NCBI GenBank assembly: GCA_031963045.1
Contig: JASSUK010000012.1
Location: forward strand, 20,512-84,511
DNA length: 64,000 nt
Direction: 5' to 3'
Origin: JASSUD01 sp031963045
Lineage (GTDB): Bacteria; Pseudomonadota; Gammaproteobacteria; Burkholderiales; Burkholderiaceae
Part shown: positions 9,177 to 16,723 of the stretch, piece by piece
Numbering within the stretch: position 1 is the first letter of the stretch
How the letters are laid out: each line of letters opens with the position of its first letter
The notes under the pieces: generated by a model
The model's input: only the letters and a program-made list of their open reading frames with translations
What the model was told of the DNA's origin: nothing
Databases searched by the model: none
Made by a program: the position numbers and the translations under genes

Positions 9177-9190
9177 ACAGGTAATGACAA

Positions 9191-10540
9191 TTACAGTCGG
9201 CGTGAGCGATCGCCTTGGGCGAAGGCGCGCAGTGGCATATCTGTGGACTCTAAGCCGCGTCCAAATGCAATGACTTTAAATAATTCACCCATTTCGCTTT
9301 CTGCCAAGAGCTTTTGTATGCCATTGGCTGCAGGAAGAAATTCTGCTGCTTGTTTTGGATCGAGCTGATCCAGTGCTTTTAAGATGCCACAATTCATTAA
9401 AAACCGAGCTTGCGAGGTATAGCCCAGAAGTTGTGCACCTGTGCTTTGGGCTGCTTTAGCGATGCTGCTGAAATCAATATGCGCGGTGATATCTTGTAAG
9501 CCTGGGTACCAGAGTGGGTTGGTGTGTGCGTAATGCTGATAATGGCACATCAACGTGCCCTCGTTGCGTTGAGGGTGGTAATACTCTTGTGCTGGAAAGC
9601 CGTAATCAATAAAAAAAAGTGCACCGCGGCGTAGCATGGAACATACGGTTCGTATAAAGGCTGTTGCTGCGTGGTGCGATTCAGTGAGATAGGGCGCAGC
9701 ATCCGCCCAAGTAAGATCATGTAGATCTGCAGTTAGATCAAGGGTTTCGCGCACCGCATCTAATTGTGAACTCTCCGAGGCGGGGCGATCTTCCCATGCC
9801 AGCGCATGCGCCGGGTCTAGATCAGAAAAATCAACTAGGTGCGAGCTGGTAGATTCGTGGTCCTGCTCTTTTTTTATTGCAGTGTCTGCTTCGATATAAC
9901 GCTTTGCGGCAGGAGTCCAAGTAACCCCACGCTCAAACCAATTTCCATCCCTGCGTGCAAAGAGCTGTACAGGCATAGCATCGAGCACTTCATTACCAAA
10001 TGCAACGCCATCAAAATGTGCTGGCAAGGCATCTAGCCAATGCACACACTCCATATATTGCGGTACTTCTTTTTCTAACAACGCCTTTTGACGCGCACGC
10101 AAAGTGGCGGACACCTCCACAATCGAATAAGACGTGCAATGCACCCCCAATGCGCCTAATGTTTTTAAAACCTGAGCAGCAAGCTTACCTGTACCCGCAC
10201 CAAACTCCATGACAGAAGACGTTGCACTGGCTTGCAAAGCCTGCGCAATAGCCTGGGCTAATGCTTGGCCAAAAAAAGGCGAGATTTCTGGTGCCGTTGT
10301 GAAATCACTCCCCTTTTGAGCCGTCTGACCAAATTGCGTGGCTTGCCCACTGTAATACCCAAGGCCTGGCGTATAGAGCGCCATATCCATATACCGATCA
10401 AAGGGCAGCCACCCATCGTTTTGCAAAAGAGCTTGACCAATAGACTCAAGCAATGCGTGTGCGCGTTGTTGAGCGTTTTTAGGCGGAATAGGTAGATTTA
10501 TTTCTGCGATAGAGGGAGGTGGGTGGTTGGAAACAGGCAT
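9191..10540 (-). CDS. SAM-dependent methyltransferase, MidA/DUF185 family
   Basis: Class I methyltransferase of the MidA (NDUFAF7-like) family, which methylates an arginine of a complex I subunit in eukaryotes; the bacterial target is less certain. Family blocks are visible: YMDMALYTPGLGYYSG, FTTAPEISPFFGQALA, the SAM site VMEFGAGTGKLAAQVL, SYSIVEVSATLRARQK, GVAFGNEVLDAMPVQ, and FFIDYGFPAQEYYHPQR near the C-terminus. At 449 residues it is about 50 longer than typical, mainly through an acidic insertion around 220-255. No clear ribosome site precedes the ATG. It lies just upstream of cca in the same direction, separated by the family B repeat. Confidence 0.9.
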   Translation of the reverse strand: MPVSNHPPPSIAEINLPIPPKNAQQRAHALLESIGQALLQNDGWLPFDRYMDMALYTPGLGYYSGQATQFGQTAQKGSDFTTAPEISPFFGQALAQAIAQALQASATSSVMEFGAGTGKLAAQVLKTLGALGVHCTSYSIVEVSATLRARQKALLEKEVPQYMECVHWLDALPAHFDGVAFGNEVLDAMPVQLFARRDGNWFERGVTWTPAAKRYIEADTAIKKEQDHESTSSHLVDFSDLDPAHALAWEDRPASESSQLDAVRETLDLTADLHDLTWADAAPYLTESHHAATAFIRTVCSMLRRGALFFIDYGFPAQEYYHPQRNEGTLMCHYQHYAHTNPLWYPGLQDITAHIDFSSIAKAAQSTGAQLLGYTSQARFLMNCGILKALDQLDPKQAAEFLPAANGIQKLLAESEMGELFKVIAFGRGLESTDMPLRAFAQGDRSRRL

Positions 10541-10620
10541 AAGGGTGAGGTGAATTATTAAAGAAATTCCAGCTTAAAAAAGACGTAATTTATTTGAGTC
10601 TTTTAGACTTTAAATGTCGG

Positions 10621-10680
10621 GTAGGTTGGGGTGACGAAGGAACCCCAACATGCAGGCCATAGCCTTCTTGAAGGCCTGCT
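10621..10680. repeat. Family A REP, half element
   Basis: Starts GTAGGTTGGGGTGACGAAGG and continues to AACCCCAACATGCAGG. TTGGGGT and ACCCCAA form the REP hairpin, and GCAGGCC/GGCCTGC a second one. The right-hand partner is missing. The 410-bp spacer from 10541 to 10953 otherwise holds only AT-rich sequence upstream of the next gene. Confidence 0.85.
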
Positions 10681-10953
10681 TATTTTGCAAAAATAAAAAC
10701 GTAGAGGCCGTAAATAGGCAACTGGGCCTATGTGCGCATGGGTGTATTGTACTGTTTGTATAGCTATATGTAGTAGAGGCTTATTTTTAATTGTTTACTT
10801 CGCGCATCCATCCTTCATTTCGCATAACAGAAAATAAAAATATTATATGGCATAAAAATATAAGTCTGTAATGGTATTGGTTATGTAAAGGTACATAGTA
10901 TACTTTTTTAAAGGGTAATAAAATATGGTGATGTAAATATATGGGGGTGTGGA

Positions 10954-12588
10954 ATGGAGCAAAAAAGATTGTCAAGTGTATTGATGGCTTCTAGTATAAA
11001 TTCGTATCCTGGACAGGAATATCCTTCTTCTAGTTTTAGCGAAGAAAGCAACAAGAAATCCAAGTGCATATTAAATAAAATAAATTTAAAAAAATATTTT
11101 AACAGTAAAAGTAAGTATAGTTTTGATGATGGCGTAGGTTCAAAATTAAGTACATGTTTGAGTTTTTTTAAACGTAGGTCGACGCCAATATTTTCTAGTG
11201 ATGATAGGTCAATATTTTCTATTAGTGATAGTAGTGATGTTAGATCGCTATCTGATTCGGATGTAAATAATATAATAGATAAAGATGAAGAGACGGACGC
11301 ATTTGCAGAGAGAATTCGGCATTCTATTAATAGTTTTTCAAGAAGAAGTAATGTTATCCTGATTGAAAAAGGAAAGTATTCTGAAAATGATATGCTGAGA
11401 ATTATGAATTTTCTTCAAGTGGAATATTGTTCTGTAAATAAAAATGCAAAGGATGAATCTTTATATAAAAATGTGAAAGTAATTGCTAATTATAAGGTTC
11501 TAGATGGTAAAGAATGCTATGAAATAAAAATAAAAAAATTCTTTACTATGAATGAAAGAGATAAGGAGGAAGTGGATCAAACATTAGGGATTTTATCTGA
11601 TGTTTTAAAGAAATGTGCAGAAAGGAAAGGTAATACGGGTTTATCAAATAAAATTACAGGCATGAGGTGTCGTGATTGTATAACTCTTCTGGATTATGTG
11701 AAGGATTTGGATCTGGATAAAATTAATGATGGTAATGAAGAAGCTATAAAAAAATGCGTAGCAGAAAATAATTCAGAACTGCAAAGTAAAACTTCTAATA
11801 TAAAAAATAGCGCATCTATAAATGTTTCTGGTGGTGTAGAAGATTTAAAAGATGTTGGTTTGCCTGGTGCTGCAAAATCTTATTCTGAAAAGAATAGTCG
11901 TGCTATTTTTGAGAGAGATGTTGAAAATATTTCGCCAAAATATGTAAATGTAGTAGGCAAGAAAATTAATATTGAATTAAGGAGTGTGCCAGGTGATTTA
12001 ATTGCTGGTGCGGCATCTTTTTCTGTAAGTGATAATCATTTTATTTCTGGTAATGTAAATGAAAGTGAGAAAAAAGAATACATACCTAGATTCACAGAAT
12101 GGACGGATTTTGTTATAAATGGTCAACATACAGATACTGAAACAGTAATTGAAAAAGTAAAACGATTTGCGAGTAAAATAAATATAGTAAACGATTATTT
12201 TATTAGAAAAGAAAAAATAAAACATGAAAAGGAAAAATCTTTAATATTTTTAGAGGAAATGAGATCTGGTTTGAAAAGTGCTAATATAAAAAAATATGAT
12301 AAATTGGATTGGGGGGATGGTGGGCGTCAATATGATAAAGTGGAAGAGGTGGAAAATATTGCGATGGCTGAATCAAATATGGTGAAAAATGAAATGGATG
12401 GTAATAAATATAATGTAGTAGAAAAAAACGAGGTGATTGCTAAAGAGAATAGTTTCGTTATTGATTATAATATTGGAATTCATGAGGAGTTTAAAGTAGA
12501 AGCCATAGAAGACATAGGGAAACTCCATGGAATGGATCCTATTTTGGAGAAATTTTTAGAGAAAGGGGTAGCAGCACCGGCAGCGTGA
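10954..12588 (+). CDS. Large AT-rich hypothetical protein, possible effector
   Basis: Not recognised. A hydrophilic protein of 544 residues with no signal peptide or membrane segment. Residues 1-110 are Ser/Lys-rich and probably disordered (for example SISDSSDVRSLSDSDVNN). The middle part (about 115-260) looks folded, with cysteines in MRCRDCITLL. The region from about 395 to the end is helical and charged (EKVKRFASKINIVNDYFIRK). GGGGG stands 8 bases before the ATG. Codon use is much more AT-rich than in the genes on both sides. It separates the MidA-type methyltransferase from folB. The N-terminal SYPGQEYP resembles SPAGQEY in the 6228 gene. Confidence 0.75.
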   Translation: MEQKRLSSVLMASSINSYPGQEYPSSSFSEESNKKSKCILNKINLKKYFNSKSKYSFDDGVGSKLSTCLSFFKRRSTPIFSSDDRSIFSISDSSDVRSLSDSDVNNIIDKDEETDAFAERIRHSINSFSRRSNVILIEKGKYSENDMLRIMNFLQVEYCSVNKNAKDESLYKNVKVIANYKVLDGKECYEIKIKKFFTMNERDKEEVDQTLGILSDVLKKCAERKGNTGLSNKITGMRCRDCITLLDYVKDLDLDKINDGNEEAIKKCVAENNSELQSKTSNIKNSASINVSGGVEDLKDVGLPGAAKSYSEKNSRAIFERDVENISPKYVNVVGKKINIELRSVPGDLIAGAASFSVSDNHFISGNVNESEKKEYIPRFTEWTDFVINGQHTDTETVIEKVKRFASKINIVNDYFIRKEKIKHEKEKSLIFLEEMRSGLKSANIKKYDKLDWGDGGRQYDKVEEVENIAMAESNMVKNEMDGNKYNVVEKNEVIAKENSFVIDYNIGIHEEFKVEAIEDIGKLHGMDPILEKFLEKGVAAPAA

Positions 12589-12730
12589 TGAATATAAAGT
12601 AATATTGCGCGATGGGTAAATATTATTATTTTTTATAATGTATGAATCGTGGAGTAAAAGGTGAAAATTTAATGTAGTTTTTATTTATGCCATAGAAAGA
12701 AAAGACACATATAAATCAGTATAAAAAATG

Positions 12731-12780
12731 CCCATCTAGCTGTATGGAATAAAATATTCCACTGAGAACAGCTCGATGGG
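12731..12780. repeat. Nested 50-bp palindrome
   Basis: Outer arms CCCATCTAGCTGT and ACAGCTCGATGGG pair with one mismatch. Inside them GGAATA and TATTCC form a second inverted repeat. There is no T-run, so it is not a standard terminator. It lies between the large unknown gene and folB and may be a terminator-like hairpin or the end of an element. Confidence 0.6.
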
Positions 12781-12885
12781 TTATCCTATTTCAGAAAGCA
12801 TGCGCAGTTTGCTTCTTCATAGCAAATTTGCTAGCTATTCTTCGAATAATTTCTTTATCCTTTTCACCTATAAGCGAAATACAGT

Positions 12886-13293
12886 ATGCATGCAGCATGG
12901 TCCGACCCACGCCTGGCAGATTGCCGGCGTCTTTTTTTGCGCGATTACACGGCAACGATTTTGATTGGCGCGTATGCATTTGAAAAAGAGCAGGCGCAGC
13001 GTGTGGTTATTCAGGCAGAGGTATTTGTGCCTTTAGCGGCATCTACTCCCCAGACGGATCAATTGGAGGAGGTGGTGGATTATGGAGTGCTTAGAGAAGC
13101 AGTGATGGAGGGGATAAAAGAATGCACTGCGCAGGGGCATGTGCATTTGCAAGAAACATTATGTGATGTAATAGCGGGTAAGCTCTTTGCGCATGCTTAT
13201 TGCCGCGCAGTGCGTGTTTGTATCGAGAAGCCACAGGCCTATCCCGATTGTGCAGGGGTGGGCGTGGAGGTGTTTCATATTCGGGAAGATTAG
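12886..13293 (+). CDS. folB: Dihydroneopterin aldolase
   Basis: Cleaves 7,8-dihydroneopterin to 6-hydroxymethyl-dihydropterin in folate synthesis. The 135-residue sequence matches the Burkholderia type throughout: DPRLADCRRLFLRDY at the N-terminus, VVDYGVLREAV, HLQETLCDVIAGKL with the substrate-binding Glu, and VCIEKPQAYPDCAGVGVEVF with the catalytic Lys. It is followed without a gap by ttcA. In Burkholderia a short-chain reductase gene often lies between the methyltransferase and folB; here an AT-rich unknown gene and a palindrome occupy that position. Confidence 0.93.
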   Translation: MHAAWSDPRLADCRRLFLRDYTATILIGAYAFEKEQAQRVVIQAEVFVPLAASTPQTDQLEEVVDYGVLREAVMEGIKECTAQGHVHLQETLCDVIAGKLFAHAYCRAVRVCIEKPQAYPDCAGVGVEVFHIRED

Positions 13294-14267
13294 TGGTGGT
13301 GGATAGTACTTTTGCATCTTCTTTGCAGATAGCTCAAAAAGCGCAGCAAGAACAGGAAGCGGTTCTGACAAATATTGCTGAGCGCAGCGAGATAGCTATC
13401 TCGCCGATTGCATGGAAGACCCGTGCAGAGCAAAAAGAAGCTTATAACGATAATAAACTCCATAAACGGCTTGCTCGGCTTGTAGGGCAGGCTGTGCATG
13501 ATTACCAGATGATCGATGAAGGTGATCTGGTGATGGTCTGTCTCTCGGGTGGCAAAGATAGTTATGCACTGCTTGAAATTTTGCTGCACCTACAAGAGCA
13601 TGCGCCCGTGCGCTTTGAGTTGGTGGCGGTGAACCTAGATCAAAAGCAGCCTAATTTCCCCGAACATGTGCTGCCTGAGTATTTGCGCGCGCGTGGAGTG
13701 CGTTTTCATATTGAAACGCGTGATACGTACAGTATTGTCAAACGGCTTATTCCTGAGGGCAAAACCACGTGCTCGCTGTGCTCACGTTTGCGTCGGGGTA
13801 TTTTGTATCGAGTGGCTGGGGAGCTTGGAGCGACTAAGATTGCTTTGGGGCATCACCGTAATGACATTTTAGAGACGGTATTTTTAAACCTTTTTTACGG
13901 TGGCACGCTCAAAGGCATGGCTCCAAAGCTGCAATCAGATGATGGCAAGCATATTGTGATTCGACCTTTGGCTTATGTGAAGGAGGCAGATCTGAAAGCG
14001 TATGCAGCACTCAAAGCGTTTCCCATTATTCCGTGTGATTTGTGCGGCAGTCAGCCCAATTTGAAGCGTGGCGAGATGAAGGCGCTTATTCAAGAGTGGG
14101 AAAAGCGTTATCCAGGTCGTGTAGATAATGTATTTCGCGCGCTTTCCCATATTGCCCCCTCGCATTTGATGGACCGCCAGCTTTTTGATTTTTCTATGTT
14201 AGCGGCTGATGGCGTGCCTAGTGTGCAGGGCGATAAAGCATTTGATGACGAACCTTGTGGCGCGTAG
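13293..14267 (+). CDS. ttcA: tRNA 2-thiocytidine(32) synthetase TtcA
   Basis: Iron-sulfur enzyme that thiolates C32 of certain tRNAs. The PP-loop LSGGKDSY, the FPEHVLPEYL block and the two CxxC pairs (CSLC and CDLC) for the 4Fe-4S cluster are present. The end FDDEPCGA is close to the usual Burkholderia C-terminus. I chose GTG at 13293, overlapping the folB stop by one base; GTGs at 13296 and 13299 are equally possible. About 324 residues, family length. Its TAG stop is contributed by the GTAGG that opens the adjacent REPIN element. Probably translated as a unit with folB. Confidence 0.94.
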   Translation: MVVDSTFASSLQIAQKAQQEQEAVLTNIAERSEIAISPIAWKTRAEQKEAYNDNKLHKRLARLVGQAVHDYQMIDEGDLVMVCLSGGKDSYALLEILLHLQEHAPVRFELVAVNLDQKQPNFPEHVLPEYLRARGVRFHIETRDTYSIVKRLIPEGKTTCSLCSRLRRGILYRVAGELGATKIALGHHRNDILETVFLNLFYGGTLKGMAPKLQSDDGKHIVIRPLAYVKEADLKAYAALKAFPIIPCDLCGSQPNLKRGEMKALIQEWEKRYPGRVDNVFRALSHIAPSHLMDRQLFDFSMLAADGVPSVQGDKAFDDEPCGA

Positions 14268-14394
14268 GTTGGTGGTGAGGTACGAACCCCAACATGATGA
14301 CCACGGTCCTTTAAAAACCTGTATCTGCAGGCCAAAAGCGATGGTTACAAGTTGGTGGTGGGCATGTTGGGGTTCCTTCGTTACCCCAACCTAC
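14264..14394. repeat. Family A full REPIN-like element
   Basis: 131 bp bounded by GTAGGTTGG and CCAACCTAC, with a REP hairpin at each end. The interior, read on the minus strand, matches the copies at 27661 and 61295 (TCGCTTTTGGCCTGCAG...). It supplies the ttcA stop codon and separates ttcA from xth, which converge on it. Confidence 0.9.
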
Positions 14395-14402
14395 CTAGCA
14401 TC

Positions 14403-15224
14403 TTAATTGCAGGTGTCGAAGCTGGCTAAAACAGGCGCATGATCTGACGGTTGAGTCCAGCTACGCGGTTCGGAGTCTATTGCACTCTCTACGCAAAGTG
14501 CCGTTAAGGCTGGTGAACTTAAAATGAGATCGATGCGCAGCCCTGCATTACGCCGAAACGCACCTTGTCGGTAATCCCACCAGCTATAGCATTGTTCGAG
14601 CGGATAGCGATGCCGGAAGGTGTCAGTGAGACCTAATTCCAATAGCTTTGCAAACGCAGCGCGTTCTTGAGGTGACACATGGTTTTTACCTTCCCATGCC
14701 TTTGGATCATGCACATCGCGGTCTTCCGGTGCGATATTAAAATCTCCCAGTAGAACGAGTTTGGGATGCCGTGTTAATTCTTCTTTGAGCCAATCTTGCA
14801 ATGCGGTAAGCCATTGCAGCTTGTAGGTGAATTTTTCGCTTTCCGGTGCCTGGCCATTGGGGAAATAGGCGCACACGATGCGTATTCCATCTACGGTTAC
14901 GGCCAATAAACGTTGCTGTTCTGTGAAGCCTGGTAGACCGCGTATGACTGATTGCTCGGTTTCTACCTCTTCTGCTATGAGCGTTTTACGAACAAGGATA
15001 GCTACGCCATTGTAGGTTTTTTGCCCAGAAAACCAGCAGCAATACCCTGCAGCTTCAAGCGCAGCTATAGGAAATTGGTCGTCACAAAGTTTGGTTTCTT
15101 GCAAAGCTAAAACATCGACCGGATGGGTTTCGAGCCAGGTCAAAACGTGTGGCAGGCGTACGCGTAAGGAATTGACATTCCAAGTAGCAATTTGAATGGA
15201 CGTTTGAAGAGAGGGAGAGGACAT
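14403..15224 (-). CDS. xth: Exodeoxyribonuclease III
   Basis: AP endonuclease and 3'-5' exonuclease of base excision repair. Catalytic motifs are all present: IATWNVNSLR, ALQETKL (metal Glu), NGVAILVRK, GDFNIAPEDRDVHDP (Asp/Asn), LRIDLIL and SDHAPVLASF (His). The start is set at MSSPSLQ (ATG at 15224, 273 residues); the longer in-frame reading would pass through a degenerate REP sequence at 15241-15270. Ends nine bases from a REPIN element. Confidence 0.95.
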   Translation of the reverse strand: MSSPSLQTSIQIATWNVNSLRVRLPHVLTWLETHPVDVLALQETKLCDDQFPIAALEAAGYCCWFSGQKTYNGVAILVRKTLIAEEVETEQSVIRGLPGFTEQQRLLAVTVDGIRIVCAYFPNGQAPESEKFTYKLQWLTALQDWLKEELTRHPKLVLLGDFNIAPEDRDVHDPKAWEGKNHVSPQERAAFAKLLELGLTDTFRHRYPLEQCYSWWDYRQGAFRRNAGLRIDLILSSPALTALCVESAIDSEPRSWTQPSDHAPVLASFDTCN

Positions 15225-15290
15225 AAGTCTAGGAATAAAGGTGGGTTGACGGTGAGGCATGAGCCTCAGCACGCGTACTTACATAGGCAA

Positions 15291-15737
15291 CTAATGCATG
15301 TCTCGCACAATACGTGCTTTTTCGCGTTCCCAGTCCCGGTCTTTTTCTGCATCGCGTTTGTCGTGTTGTTTTTTACCACGCGCCAGAGCGATTTCACATT
15401 TCACCAGCCCTTTTTTGTAATGCAAATTAAGGGGCACTAGGGTGTAGCCACGCTGTTCGACTTTGCCAATAAGCTTTTTAATTTCTTCTGCATGCAGTAA
15501 TAGTTTGCGTGTGCGTACAGGGTCAGGTTGGATATGTGTAGAAGCAGATGCAAGCGGGCTGATATGCGCTCCAATCAGCCATAGTGCCTCGTCGCGCACT
15601 ATGATATAGCTTTCTTTGATGTGCGCGCGGCCTGCTCGGATCGCTTTGACTTCCCATCCTTCAAGTACCAGACCCGCTTCATAGCGGACTTCAACAAAGT
15701 AATCAAAAAATGCTTTTTTATTTTGAACAATACTCAT
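15291..15737 (-). CDS. smpB: SsrA-binding protein SmpB
   Basis: Partner of tmRNA in ribosome rescue. It starts MSIVQNKKAFFDYF (ATG at 15737) and keeps the conserved EAGLVLEGWEVKAIRAG and KKGLVKCEIALARGKK blocks and the basic C-terminal tail DKRDAEKDRDWEREKARI. 148 residues, family length. Divergent from ratA across about 130 bp, the usual arrangement in proteobacteria. The ssrA RNA gene is not in this window. Confidence 0.96.
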   Translation of the reverse strand: MSIVQNKKAFFDYFVEVRYEAGLVLEGWEVKAIRAGRAHIKESYIIVRDEALWLIGAHISPLASASTHIQPDPVRTRKLLLHAEEIKKLIGKVEQRGYTLVPLNLHYKKGLVKCEIALARGKKQHDKRDAEKDRDWEREKARIVRDMH

Positions 15738-15867
15738 GGGATGTAAGCCAAAGGCGAAGAGGGGCAAAACATGGATAGAATGGCAATTCTATCAAGCACT
15801 GGTTATTTTGCCTGAACGGTGTGCTGTGATTTTTCGTTTTTTATTGCTTTCTTTCTGTTTTTCTCTC

Positions 15868-16305
15868 ATGCACACGGTTAAAAAACACGTTTTTCTTCAT
15901 TATTCTGCCCAGCAGATGTTTGATTTGGTTAATGATGTAGAGGATTATCCTAATTTTCTGCCATGGTGCAGTGATGCGCAGATTGTGGAACAAGACGATG
16001 CTGGCCTGCAGGCCAGAATAGGCATCCATTTCAAGGGGATTCGCCAGCATTTTTCAACGCGCAATACGCAGCAGCGCCCCACTCATATTCATATGCAATT
16101 AGTGCAGGGCCCTTTTAAAAAAATGACAGGAGGGTGGCGTTTTGTGGAGCAAGGTCTGCACGCTTGCACTATTGATTTTGAGCTGCATTACGAATTTTCA
16201 AATCCTTTACTAAATATAGTCATAGGCCCGGTATTTCGGCATATTACGCATACTTTTGTCGATTGCTTCGTAGCACAAGCTAAAAAGCGTTATGGCCATG
16301 TTTGA
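15868..16305 (+). CDS. ratA: START-domain protein RatA (ubiquinone-binding type)
   Basis: A 145-residue polyketide-cyclase/START-like protein (Coq10/RatA family). The family start HTVKKHVFLHYSAQQMFDLV is followed by the conserved VEDYPNFLPWC and GPFKKMTGGWRF. Relatives bind quinones or, in E. coli, have been reported to act on the 50S subunit, so the precise role is open. It overlaps rnfH by 14 bp and is divergent from smpB, the conserved smpB/ratA/rnfH neighbourhood. Confidence 0.92.
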   Translation: MHTVKKHVFLHYSAQQMFDLVNDVEDYPNFLPWCSDAQIVEQDDAGLQARIGIHFKGIRQHFSTRNTQQRPTHIHMQLVQGPFKKMTGGWRFVEQGLHACTIDFELHYEFSNPLLNIVIGPVFRHITHTFVDCFVAQAKKRYGHV

Positions 16306-16585
16306 AGTAAAAGTAGTGTATGCACTGCCTGATCACCAAATAGTACTGCGCCTGCAAGTTGCTGCCGGCACGACCTTAGAGCAAGCGATTAGGGCTTCTG
16401 GCCTACTTGCGCGCTGCCCTGAAATAGATCTCACCGTTCAAAAAGCAGGCATTTTTGGTCAGCTCAAACCGCTTCATACTCCGCTGTATCCGAACGACCG
16501 CGTAGAAATTTATCGACCTTTACTTATAGATCCCAAAGCCGCCCGCCACCAACGAGTAAAAAAAGGGCGCTTGACGAGAAAGTAG
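16292..16585 (+). CDS. rnfH: RnfH-family ubiquitin-like protein
   Basis: A 97-residue beta-grasp protein of the RnfH/RatB family, function poorly known. The opening MFEVKVVYALPDHQ, the IFGQLKPLHTPL block and RVEIYRPLLIDPKAARHQR are diagnostic, followed by a Lys/Arg-rich tail. The start may be the second Met (16298). It overlaps ratA. The stop codon TAG is the first three bases of a family B repeat, so the final residues could differ from those of the ancestor. Confidence 0.92.
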   Translation: MAMFEVKVVYALPDHQIVLRLQVAAGTTLEQAIRASGLLARCPEIDLTVQKAGIFGQLKPLHTPLYPNDRVEIYRPLLIDPKAARHQRVKKGRLTRK

Positions 16586-16643
16586 GGCATGTCCTCAATT
16601 GCCCCAAAGATGGGCCCTTTGGGGTAATTGAGGACATGCCCTA
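16583..16643. repeat. Family B palindromic repeat, short copy
   Basis: A 61-bp near-perfect palindrome, TAGGGCATGTCCTCAATT to its complement ending GGACATGCCCTA, around a CCCAAAGATGGG centre. It supplies the rnfH stop and could terminate that transcript before the guaB promoter. Confidence 0.85.
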
Positions 16644-16671
16644 ATTCAAAAAATATTTTTGCGTATAGAGC

Positions 16672-16714
16672 AGTGGGATATTTCTGGGGCAACGTATAAT
16701 TCGCTTTTTGCCCC
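16672..16714 (+). promoter_or_regulatory. Probable guaB promoter with overlapping inverted repeat
   Basis: TATAAT at 16695-16700 is a consensus -10 box; the -35 is poor (AGTGGG at 16672). GGGGCAA (16686-16692) and TTGCCCC (16708-16714) form an inverted repeat spanning the -10 and the probable transcription start. It could be an operator or a leader hairpin close to the GGGAGG ribosome site. Confidence 0.45.
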
Positions 16715-16723
16715 GGGAGGTTT

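Noticed and set aside
9011..9190. N-terminal extension of Cca by about 60 residues
   Set aside because: The extra residues are the translation of the family B repeat; the family start motif IYVVGGAVRD begins right at ATG 9010.
15225..15272. N-terminal extension of exonuclease III
   Set aside because: Encoded by a degenerate REP sequence; the conserved IATWNVNSLR lies at the usual distance from ATG 15224.
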